Shown in pieces: positions 1-5,618 of a DNA stretch of 5,618 nt (position 1 is its first letter; every line of letters begins with the position of its first letter). The stretch is from Verrucomicrobiales bacterium (lineage in GTDB: Bacteria > Verrucomicrobiota > Verrucomicrobiia > Verrucomicrobiales > Akkermansiaceae). The DNA lies in assembly GCA_002729295.1 (NCBI GenBank), contig PBTU01000090.1, forward strand, positions 25,347-30,964, given 5' to 3'. The notes under the pieces are model-generated. The model did no database searches and was not told the origin of the DNA. It saw nothing but the letters and a program-made list of their open reading frames with translations. Position numbers and translations under genes: made by a program.

Positions 1-608
1 CTGAACTTCTATCGCTCGAACCCGCGACCGAAGCAAAGACCATCGGCTTTCTTGGTCGCCTCGAACCTCGCAAAGGAGTCCTGGAAATGGCTCGCGCCAT
101 TCCCTCCATCCTACGCAAAGCCCCGGAAACCCGCTTTCGCTTCATCGGCCCGACCTGGAATTACAAGCAGAGCGACATGGAGACTTGGATCCGAAAAAAC
201 TTCGCCTCCTCACTCCACGCCATCGACTTCGTCGGCGCCATCGGCAAAGAGCAGCTCGCTGACGAATTTAAGAAATGCGATGTCATGCTCTTCCCCAGCC
301 GCTGGGAAAGCTTCGGCCTCGTCTGCCCCGAATCAATGTCCGCCGCCCGCGCTGTCATCGGATCTTCCTTGGGAGGGATGGCCGAAATTATCGTCGATGG
401 TGAAAGCGGCATTCTTGTGCCACCCAAAAATCCCCCAGCCATCGCCAAGGCCGTCCTCAATCTCATCAACAGGCCGGAACGCGTTATAACACTTGCCATA
501 AATGGTCGGCAACGCGTACTCGATTTCCTCAGTCACGAAGGTATTCTACCTCTTCAAATCGCCTCTTATGAGCGAGCCATCTCCGCCGCCAAAAAACGTA
601 ACGCATGA
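1..608 (+). CDS. GT4-type (GT-B fold) glycosyltransferase, C-terminal part, 5'-truncated by window edge
   Basis: This is the C-terminal donor-binding half of a retaining GT-B glycosyltransferase that would transfer a sugar from a nucleotide-sugar to a growing glycan at the cytoplasmic face of the membrane. The first complete codon is at position 3 and 201 residues are visible; the start and the acceptor-binding N-terminal domain lie upstream. Visible signatures (numbered from position 3) are TIGFLGRLEPRKG at 13-25, the usual opening strand and loop of the second Rossmann domain; FRFIGP at 45-50; and FPSRWESFGLVCPE at 97-110, containing the GT4 EX7E pair (E102 and E110). GGMAEIIVDGESGILVPP at 124-141 is the standard donor-site loop. 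The usual G-x-P before the V-I strand is replaced by A-A-R-A (114-117). The first internal ATG (87) is not the true start because family-conserved sequence precedes it. The stop overlaps the next start as ATGA. Fold and class are secure; the sugar is unknown. Confidence 0.93.
   Translation, partial: ELLSLEPATEAKTIGFLGRLEPRKGVLEMARAIPSILRKAPETRFRFIGPTWNYKQSDMETWIRKNFASSLHAIDFVGAIGKEQLADEFKKCDVMLFPSRWESFGLVCPESMSAARAVIGSSLGGMAEIIVDGESGILVPPKNPPAIAKAVLNLINRPERVITLAINGRQRVLDFLSHEGILPLQIASYERAISAAKKRNA
605..608 (+). promoter_or_regulatory. ATGA stop/start overlap (translational coupling site)
   Basis: The ATG of the GT2 gene and the TGA of the preceding glycosyltransferase share two bases in the tetramer ATGA. 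The 20 bases upstream hold an A6 run but nothing like GGAGG. Termination-reinitiation by the same ribosome is therefore the most likely way this start is used. The overlap is seen directly; the mechanism is inferred. Confidence 0.75.
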
Positions 609-1534
609 AAATCACGGTCGTCATCCCCACCTACAATCCAAACCCTAAGTTCTTCGAAAGAACGGTTCAAGGATTGGAAAAACAGACCCTCGACAAAAAA
701 GAATGGCAGCTCCTAATCATCGACAACGCCAGCACAAGGCCTCCCGATCAAAAATGCCTGACCTATCTCGAAAATGCCCGCGTCGTCCGGGAAACAAATC
801 TCGGGCTCACCCACGCCCGCCTGCGTGCAATCAGGGAGGTCGACACCGAATTCATTCTCTGGGTCGACGATGACAACATTCTCGAACCCAACTACCTCGC
901 CGACGCTCTCGAGATTTTCAAGACATATCCTCATCTCGGCTCCATCGGTGGCCCTGCCATTCCTGAATATCAGGAAGATCCCCCCGAGTGGTTCGAGCCC
1001 GGCCTTGCTCCTATCGGCTGCCGTGATCTTGGCAACAGTATGATCATGACAGGATGGGATACTGAAAATCCCACCTACCCCGATTGTGCTCCGATCGGAG
1101 CCGGCATGGTTACTCGCACCGAAGCGATCAAAGAGTGGGACAAGGCCGTAACCGGTGACAAATTCCGCCTCGCCCTCGGCCGCACCGGCGACGCCCTAAC
1201 CTCAGGCGAAGATAACGACATCAATCTCGTCATTCTTCGCAATGGTTGGAACGTGGGATACTTTCAAAAGCTCAAACTGACCCACTTGATTCCTCCCGGA
1301 CGCCTCACTTTAAAATACCAACAAAACATCAAACGCGTCAGCTTCCGCGATTATATCCGCGTTCTCGATATTCACGGCATCCGGCCTTGGCCCGCTATCC
1401 CCGTGTGGACTGTCAAACTCCGCAAGCTAAAAGCCTACTTTAAACTCAAACCAAGGAGCAGCCCTGGCGCCAGCATCCGATGGCATGGCACCTGCGGCCA
1501 ATTCGAAGGCCAGGCTTCACTCTCCAACAAGTAA
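605..1534 (+). CDS. Family 2 (GT2, GT-A fold) glycosyltransferase
   Basis: This is a predicted inverting glycosyltransferase of 309 residues, soluble or peripheral at the inner membrane, which probably adds one sugar to the polysaccharide unit. ITVVIPTYN at 3-11 is the classic GT2 nucleotide-binding first strand, followed by LLIIDNAST at 37-44. N-x-G-L-T-x-A-R at 65-72 leads to the metal-binding acidic motif WVDDDN at 86-91 (D88-D90). GAGMVTR at 165-171 lines the acceptor side, and GEDND at 201-205 supplies the likely catalytic base region. H227 in THLIPPGR (226-233) fits the conserved late histidine of this subgroup. The length is normal for a single-domain GT2 and there is no membrane segment. 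The start at 605 is firm: an in-frame TAA at 599-601 lies one codon upstream. It overlaps the previous gene by four bases and has no Shine-Dalgarno site, so coupling to the previous gene is likely. The substrate is unknown. Confidence 0.95.
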   Translation: MKITVVIPTYNPNPKFFERTVQGLEKQTLDKKEWQLLIIDNASTRPPDQKCLTYLENARVVRETNLGLTHARLRAIREVDTEFILWVDDDNILEPNYLADALEIFKTYPHLGSIGGPAIPEYQEDPPEWFEPGLAPIGCRDLGNSMIMTGWDTENPTYPDCAPIGAGMVTRTEAIKEWDKAVTGDKFRLALGRTGDALTSGEDNDINLVILRNGWNVGYFQKLKLTHLIPPGRLTLKYQQNIKRVSFRDYIRVLDIHGIRPWPAIPVWTVKLRKLKAYFKLKPRSSPGASIRWHGTCGQFEGQASLSNK

Positions 1535-1540
1535 ATTTCC

Positions 1541-2488
1541 ATGTCCGCATTTCGCACCTTTCTCAGCCAAACCAAGACCGCGCTTTATCGCCGTCCCAAA
1601 GACGAGTTGGCCCGTATGGTCCGTTGGGGTCCCAGAGCCTACCTCCGCCTCGATGCCTGGAAACGCGAAATGGAGAAAAGCGCCTGGGATCTCAAACCAG
1701 TCGAAGCCACCTCCTCCGAACCCCCTCTCGAAATCTGGTTCCTTACCGGAAAAGACTTTTGGTATCAAAGCGCCTTCTGCGCCTGGACCCTCGCCCACCA
1801 AAGCGGACGCGAAATCTCAGTCTCCCTCGTCGACGACGGAACTCTCAGTGACAAACACGAAGAGGGAATCCGTCGCCTCTTCCCCAAGGGCACCACGGTG
1901 AGAAAAGAGGAGATTAACGATAAAGTGGAAAGCCTTCTCCCGATCGACAAATTCCCCGTCCTCCGCCAACGCTGGATCGATTACGTAAACATTCGTAAAC
2001 TCACCGACATCCACCTTGGCTCGACCGGAACCAAACTCGTTCTTGATTCCGACATGCTCTTCTTCGCCGAACCCTCCGAAATGCTCGAATGGTGGGACCA
2101 AAAAAACAGCGACGAACTTTGCCTCATGACCGACTGCGAGGAATCCTATGGTTACTCCCGTCCCGTGATGGAAAAGCTCACTGGAGCCACAATACCCAAA
2201 CTCCTCAACGTCGGTGTCTGTGGAAGCTCCAGCGATTCGATGGACTGGGAAAAACTTGAGCACTGGAGCGCCTCTCTACTCGAGGCCGAAGGTACGTCCT
2301 ATTACCTTGAGCAAGCACTCGTTGCCATGATGGCTTCCGCGCAATCTCACCGCGTGATGCCGGCCGAGAGCTATATCACCTTTCCTGATCGCGACACTGT
2401 CTTAAATAAAGGCGGCATTCTCCAGCACTACGTTTCCGACAGCAAACCCTCCTACTTTGGCAACGCCTGGAAACTGGCTACATCGTAA
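1541..2488 (+). CDS. GT8-like (GT-A fold) glycosyltransferase, divergent
   Basis: This 315-residue protein is probably a retaining GT-A glycosyltransferase related to family GT8. About 60 basic, Trp-rich residues come first, then the fold starts near EIWFLTG at 64-70. In order follow SLVDDGTLS (95-103), the metal-binding DSD of KLVLDSDMLFF (D169-D171), LNVGV at 222-226 (compare LNAGV in GT8), EQAL at 257-260 (compare the DQD position) and HY at 296-297 with SKPSYFG (301-307), resembling the H-x6-KPW end of GT8. The order and spacing fit GT8, but each motif is altered, so this is a family-level inference. No membrane segment is seen. The start at 1541 is the first after an in-frame TAA at 1532-1534; later Met codons (residues 26 and 44) are possible because the GT-A core begins after residue 60. 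It sits 6 bases after the GT2 gene and 4 before the next, without a Shine-Dalgarno site. Donor and acceptor are unknown. Confidence 0.85.
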   Translation: MSAFRTFLSQTKTALYRRPKDELARMVRWGPRAYLRLDAWKREMEKSAWDLKPVEATSSEPPLEIWFLTGKDFWYQSAFCAWTLAHQSGREISVSLVDDGTLSDKHEEGIRRLFPKGTTVRKEEINDKVESLLPIDKFPVLRQRWIDYVNIRKLTDIHLGSTGTKLVLDSDMLFFAEPSEMLEWWDQKNSDELCLMTDCEESYGYSRPVMEKLTGATIPKLLNVGVCGSSSDSMDWEKLEHWSASLLEAEGTSYYLEQALVAMMASAQSHRVMPAESYITFPDRDTVLNKGGILQHYVSDSKPSYFGNAWKLATS

Positions 2489-2492
2489 AATC

Positions 2493-3458
2493 ATGAGTAA
2501 TCCAAAGGTCTCTATTTGCATCCCCTGCCACAATGCCGGGGACTATTTGGAGGCCACTCTTGATTCCCTGCTCGCGCAAACTTACGACAACATCGAAATC
2601 ATCGTTACCAACGACGCCTCGACCGATCAGAGCAAAGAGATCCTCGATCGCCACGAAAAAGATCACGGCATCATCGTCGTCACCGAACAATGCGGCAGTG
2701 CCGCCAAATCCCGCAACCGCGCCCTGCGCGAAGCGAGCGGTGATTACATCAAATTCTTCGACGCCGACGATCTCCTCTCTCCCGAAATGGTAGCCAGTCA
2801 AGTCGCACGCCTCGAGGGCACAACCAACTCCATCGCTTCTTCCGAATGGGGGCGCTTTTACGACGACGACCCCAGCAGCTACCAAGCCAATCCCGAAGCA
2901 GTCTGGTGCGACATGAAAGGCCCGGACTGGCTGGTCGAAGCCTGTGCCAACGCTCGTCCCATGATGCAGGCCGGGATGTTCCTCATTCCAAAATCCATTC
3001 TTAATGCCACCGGCGGCTGGGATGAAGAACTCACTCTCCTCGACGACTTTGAATTCCACGCTCGCATCTTTGGTCATTGCGACGATATCCTCTTCGTCCC
3101 CGACGCCATCCTTTACTACCGCTCGGGCATGGCTGGTAGCCTTTCCCAAAAATCCGACCGCATCGGCGCCGAATCGGCATACCACTCCTTCTCGCGGGGC
3201 GCCGATCATTTCCTTGCCAAACGCGATGACGCCGCAGCAAAAAAATCCGCCGCCGCCATGCTACAGGACTTCATCTACACCTTCTACCCCGCCCACCCTG
3301 ACCTTCTCACCAAGGCCGCCGCACGCGTCTCCGCCCTCGGCGGAAGCGCTCTCGAACCGGACGGTCCGCCGAAATTTCAAAAGCTTCGCAAGCTCGTCGG
3401 CTGGAAGCTCGCCCGGCGCATTGAATCGGCCACCAACAAATTTCGTCACGCCTCATGA
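2493..3458 (+). CDS. Family 2 (GT2, GT-A fold) glycosyltransferase with C-terminal helical tail
   Basis: This is a predicted inverting glycosyltransferase of 321 residues. VSICIPCHN at 6-14 is the first GT2 strand, EIIVTNDASTDQS at 35-47 contains the donor-contacting N-D pair, and SRNRALREASGDYIKFFDADD (73-93) ends in the D-A-D-D metal site (90-93). GGWDEEL at 174-180 and LDDFEF at 183-188 give the acceptor-side acidic residues, and YYRSG at 208-212 closes the catalytic core. About 100 further residues form an Ala/Lys-rich, then strongly basic tail (KFQKLRKLVGWKLARRI at 294-310) that may contact the membrane. The start at 2493 is preferred: it is an ATG, gives a normal short lead before the first strand and leaves a 4-base gap. 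A TTG at 2457 would overlap the previous gene by 32 bases and add 12 residues of no evident value. The stop overlaps the acyltransferase start. Sugar specificity is unknown. Confidence 0.95.
   Translation: MSNPKVSICIPCHNAGDYLEATLDSLLAQTYDNIEIIVTNDASTDQSKEILDRHEKDHGIIVVTEQCGSAAKSRNRALREASGDYIKFFDADDLLSPEMVASQVARLEGTTNSIASSEWGRFYDDDPSSYQANPEAVWCDMKGPDWLVEACANARPMMQAGMFLIPKSILNATGGWDEELTLLDDFEFHARIFGHCDDILFVPDAILYYRSGMAGSLSQKSDRIGAESAYHSFSRGADHFLAKRDDAAAKKSAAAMLQDFIYTFYPAHPDLLTKAAARVSALGGSALEPDGPPKFQKLRKLVGWKLARRIESATNKFRHAS
3455..3458 (+). promoter_or_regulatory. ATGA stop/start overlap (translational coupling site)
   Basis: The TGA of the second GT2 gene overlaps the ATG of the acyltransferase gene in ATGA. 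No purine-rich ribosome binding site lies in the preceding 20 bases. The only in-frame codons between an upstream TGA at 3422-3424 and this ATG are non-start codons. The start therefore depends on coupling or on a Shine-Dalgarno-independent mechanism. Confidence 0.75.
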
Positions 3459-4561
3459 ACCTGCAATTTCCCGACAAGATCGCAAACTACCGCCGTCTCC
3501 CTTGCCTCGACGGGCTGCGCTGCATCAGCGTCCTGCTCGTTCTCATTGCGCACTCCGAAGACGTCTCCCACTACCCCGCCGCATTGGCAAAAATTACGCG
3601 CTGGGTTCCACCCGGCACAACTGGTGTGCAAGCCTTCTTCGTCTTGAGCGGATTTCTCATCACCTTTCTCCTGCTGAAAGAGAAACTTAAACATGGCAAC
3701 GTCAGTCTGAAGCTTTTCTACGTTCGACGCGCACTCCGCATTCTCCCCGCCTACGTCGCCTTCCTCATCATCATTGGCATCATCGCAGCCTTTGCACCTC
3801 TCGCTATCTCCGGATCTAGTTGGTTCGCCCTCATCACTTACTTGGTCAACTTCATGGAGGTTCCTAAAATCGCCGAACACGTTTGGAGCCTCTCAGTCGA
3901 AGAGCAATTCTACCTTCTTTGGCCCTTCCTCTTCTGGCTCTTCCTCGTCAAAAGCGAACAAACCCGCAAAGCTTTTTACGTCCTTCTCATTCCCGTCGTT
4001 CTCGGCCCCATCTGCCGACATCTTGGCTCACTCGACGAACACTCCGTCCTCTTTGGCGAAAAGTCCTTCTTCACCCACTTCGATTCCCTCGCCTACGGCT
4101 GCCTCCTCGCTTTCGCCTTCGGCTTCCGTGCAAAGTGCGTCGAAACCGTCATGGAAAACAGAAAGTGGCCCGTCTTCATCGGAGCCCTTCTCCTCATCTT
4201 CATTCCGCACCTTCTCATCGTGGTCGAAAAGCTTGAGGTGATCACGACTCCCCTCGCGAGTAGTTTCAGCGCCTTTGGCATCGCGCTACTCGTTGGCTTC
4301 GTTCTTTTCCATCCGCGTTTCTTCGCCGTCTCCTGGCTGGAATGGAAACCCGTCGCCCTCATTGGGGTATGGTCCTACTCAATTTATCTCTGGCAACAAA
4401 TCTACTGTAGCCCACCCGAGAGCTACGGATTCAATGGCTCGCCTCGCTTCCTCGTCTTCCCCTACTGGCTGGCCCCTGTCTTCGCCACTTCCATCACCTC
4501 CTACTACCTCGTTGAAAAACCCTTCCTTCGTCTCAAAAGCAAAGTCGGTACACGCAAGTAA
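3455..4561 (+). CDS. Integral-membrane acyltransferase, AT3 family (OafA/YrhL-like)
   Basis: This 368-residue inner-membrane protein is predicted to transfer an acyl group, usually acetyl in this family, onto a sugar hydroxyl of a surface glycan. It starts with the family opener LDGLR at 18-22, followed by the conserved histidine in LIAHSED (H33). GVQAFFVLSGFLIT at 57-70 is the F-F-V-L-S-G-F-L-I hallmark, FYVRRALRILPAY at 88-100 is the RR-x-x-RI-x-P motif, HVWSLSVEEQFYLLWP at 142-157 is the W-S-L-S-V-E-E-Q-F hallmark, and YLVEKPFLRL at 351-360 is the usual C-terminal end. About ten hydrophobic stretches can be read, including 57-74, 99-118, 152-165, 174-190, 238-256, 266-285, 299-316 and 335-353. 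The length matches the single-domain form; there is no fused periplasmic SGNH domain. Its position among glycosyltransferases points to decoration of the same polymer. The family is certain; acyl group and target are inferred. Confidence 0.97.
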   Translation: MNLQFPDKIANYRRLPCLDGLRCISVLLVLIAHSEDVSHYPAALAKITRWVPPGTTGVQAFFVLSGFLITFLLLKEKLKHGNVSLKLFYVRRALRILPAYVAFLIIIGIIAAFAPLAISGSSWFALITYLVNFMEVPKIAEHVWSLSVEEQFYLLWPFLFWLFLVKSEQTRKAFYVLLIPVVLGPICRHLGSLDEHSVLFGEKSFFTHFDSLAYGCLLAFAFGFRAKCVETVMENRKWPVFIGALLLIFIPHLLIVVEKLEVITTPLASSFSAFGIALLVGFVLFHPRFFAVSWLEWKPVALIGVWSYSIYLWQQIYCSPPESYGFNGSPRFLVFPYWLAPVFATSITSYYLVEKPFLRLKSKVGTRK

Positions 4562-4563
4562 TC

Positions 4564-5618
4564 ATGAAGGGAAAGAAAGTCGCACTCCTCACGCTCCAGC
4601 ATTTTTCCAACGCTCCACGGGCGCAAAAGGAGGCAGGCTCGCTGGCAAGAGCCGGGGCCGACGTGACCGTTTTTGGAAGCTGGTGGAATCACGAGCGCGC
4701 TCAAGAAGACCTCGCCCTCGCTGAGCGCCTCGGTATCACTTACATCCCACTCATCGATCTCCGAAATTCTCCTCTTCGATTGCGAATCAAAGGAAAAATC
4801 GCACGCGAAGCCTTCAAGCGCTTCGGCATCGTCCTCCCCGAGGTCTACGGCCTCAGCGCCCGCGCAATGATTCGCGAAATTAAACGTCTCAAGCCCAACC
4901 TCACCATGGTTCATTGCGAGCCCGGACTCTGGGCCGGCCCTCGCTTGATCAAAGCAGGATTCAAAGTTGGCATCGATTTCGAGGATTGGTTCTCCGAAGA
5001 CCTCCTTCCAGAAGCCCGCAAAGAACGCCCGGTTGAAGCACTCGCTACAGGCGAAAAATACATGCTGAAAAATGGGGCAGTGAGCTTTGCGACCACCGAA
5101 GCCATGGCCGCCAACCTTTCCAACTGGGCCGGTCTTGACACGCCGCCCACGAGCATCCCCAACACCTTCCCTTGGGCGGACTCGCCGAAGGAAGACATCA
5201 ACGCCGACAAACGAGATCCCGACTGCGTTTCCTTCTATTGGTTCTCCCAAACCATTGGACCGGGACGTGGATTGGAAATCCTTGGTCATGCACTCAGTAA
5301 AGTGAGAGGTAATTGGCAACTCCACCTGCGCGGCACTCTACGAGACCGACAGGATTGGTTCGAGGAAACCTTTCCGGAAAACATCCGCGATCGCGTGATC
5401 ATTCAACCCATCGTCCCGAACAGGGACCTCCCAATCCACAGCGCAAGCCACGACATCGGATTCGCGCTGGAAGATCCCTTCTGTAAAAGCCGCAACCTTA
5501 CCGCGACGAATAAGATTTTCGAATACATGCGCTGCGGTCTTGCCACCATCGCAACCCGCACTTCAGGTCAGAGTGAAGTTTTGGACAAAGCCGAAGGCGT
5601 TGGGTGGATTATCGAACC
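4564..5618 (+). CDS. GT4-type (GT-B fold) glycosyltransferase, divergent, 3'-truncated by window edge
   Basis: An open frame with no stop runs from ATG 4564 to the edge (351 complete codons). It starts 2 bases after the acyltransferase stop. The start is firm: after an in-frame TGA at 4513-4515 no other start codon occurs before 4564. The product looks like a two-domain GT-B glycosyltransferase. VALLTLQHFSNAPRAQKEAGSL at 6-27 is the N-terminal nucleotide-fold strand and loop, VHCEPGLWAG at 116-125 and IDFEDWFSED at 137-146 resemble the acceptor-side H and D/E motifs, and SFATTEAMAANL (174-185) ends the first domain. The second domain opens with FYWFSQTIGPGRGLEIL at 224-240, then LHLRG at 253-257, DIGFALE at 297-303, and NLTATNKIFEYM at 311-322, where K317 and E320 stand at the usual donor-site K-x-x-E position. 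GLATIATRTSGQSEVL at 325-340 is the donor loop. A few tens of C-terminal residues are probably missing. The enzyme likely adds a sugar to the same glycan; specificity is unknown. Confidence 0.9.
   Translation, partial: MKGKKVALLTLQHFSNAPRAQKEAGSLARAGADVTVFGSWWNHERAQEDLALAERLGITYIPLIDLRNSPLRLRIKGKIAREAFKRFGIVLPEVYGLSARAMIREIKRLKPNLTMVHCEPGLWAGPRLIKAGFKVGIDFEDWFSEDLLPEARKERPVEALATGEKYMLKNGAVSFATTEAMAANLSNWAGLDTPPTSIPNTFPWADSPKEDINADKRDPDCVSFYWFSQTIGPGRGLEILGHALSKVRGNWQLHLRGTLRDRQDWFEETFPENIRDRVIIQPIVPNRDLPIHSASHDIGFALEDPFCKSRNLTATNKIFEYMRCGLATIATRTSGQSEVLDKAEGVGWIIE

Larger units (their letters stand above)
1..5618 (+). other. Polysaccharide glycosyltransferase operon (internal segment)
   Basis: All six genes share one strand with junctions of -4, +6, +4, -4 and +2 bases, leaving no room for internal promoters or terminators outside coding sequence. 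Five glycosyltransferases plus a glycan acyltransferase make up the segment, which is the usual content of the assembly part of a capsule, exopolysaccharide or O-antigen locus. Both ends are cut inside genes, so the promoter, terminator, flippase, polymerase and export genes would lie outside. The layout is seen directly; a single transcript is inferred. Confidence 0.85.

Noticed and set aside
87..89. ATG at 87 as start of the left-edge glycosyltransferase
   Set aside because: The conserved G-F-L-G-R-L-E-P-R-K-G segment is encoded upstream of it in the same open frame, so the gene continues beyond the left edge.
2101..2107. A-AAA-AAC heptamer in slippery phase in the GT8-like gene, and the same heptamer at 194-200
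   Set aside because: Lys-Asn codon pairs after an A-ending codon are common. No stimulatory structure or meaningful alternative product was seen.
2457..2492. TTG at 2457 as start of the second GT2 gene
   Set aside because: It would overlap the previous gene by 32 bases and add residues before a normal GT2 N-terminus; the ATG at 2493 with a 4-base gap is better.
2478..3209. Minus-strand open frame (243 codons) opposite the second GT2 gene
   Set aside because: It is antisense to a gene with full GT2 motifs. It is explained by the same codon bias, and its product is low-information Gly/Val/Asp-rich sequence.
3004..3690. Plus-strand open frame spanning the GT2/acyltransferase junction in another frame
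   Set aside because: The product is Pro/Ser/Arg-rich without domain features and overlaps two well-supported genes.
4504..5325. Long minus-strand open frame (273 codons) opposite the acyltransferase end and the terminal glycosyltransferase
   Set aside because: It lies opposite a frame with clear glycosyltransferase motifs. Its product shows no recognisable domain, and C-rich codon use on the + strand depletes stop codons on the opposite strand.
1..5618. CRISPR arrays, tRNA/rRNA genes, insertion sequences, attachment sites, long direct or inverted repeats, rho-independent terminators
   Set aside because: I read both strands for these and found none. Short GCC/CGC runs are codon-driven, and no GC stem followed by a T-run falls at a gene end.

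Overview
The window is a fragment of a bacterial surface-polysaccharide (exopolysaccharide, capsule or O-antigen type) biosynthesis cluster. Six protein-coding genes all lie on the + strand and fill essentially every base. The order is: the C-terminal part of a GT4-type GT-B glycosyltransferase (cut by the left edge), a GT2 glycosyltransferase, a GT8-like GT-A glycosyltransferase, a second GT2 glycosyltransferase, an integral-membrane acyltransferase of the AT3 (OafA/YrhL-like) family, and a GT4-type glycosyltransferase running off the right edge. The last gene has no stop codon inside the window but reads open from 4564 to the end (351 complete codons).

The junctions are -4, +6, +4, -4 and +2 bases, with two ATGA stop/start overlaps, so the genes almost certainly form one polycistronic unit with translational coupling. 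No promoter, terminator, RNA gene, mobile element, CRISPR or long repeat was seen, and there is no non-coding stretch longer than 6 bases. The unit therefore begins and ends outside the window.

How the genes would work together (inference): the glycosyltransferases add sugars one at a time to a lipid-linked glycan at the cytoplasmic face of the inner membrane, and the AT3 protein adds an acyl group, most likely acetyl, to the glycan. No flippase, polymerase, chain-length regulator or sugar-nucleotide synthesis gene is visible. The type of polymer and the sugars involved therefore cannot be assigned.

Organism: the DNA has fairly high GC, a strong preference for C-ending codons and a marked excess of C over G on the coding strand. 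None of the five visible start codons has a Shine-Dalgarno sequence. This suggests a lineage with weak Shine-Dalgarno use, such as Verrucomicrobiota (Opitutae-like) or a relative in the PVC group. It is a guess from composition and style, not an identification. I did not find an evident new kind of system. The most interesting items are the divergent GT8-like enzyme, the divergent terminal GT4 enzyme and the uniform absence of Shine-Dalgarno sites.
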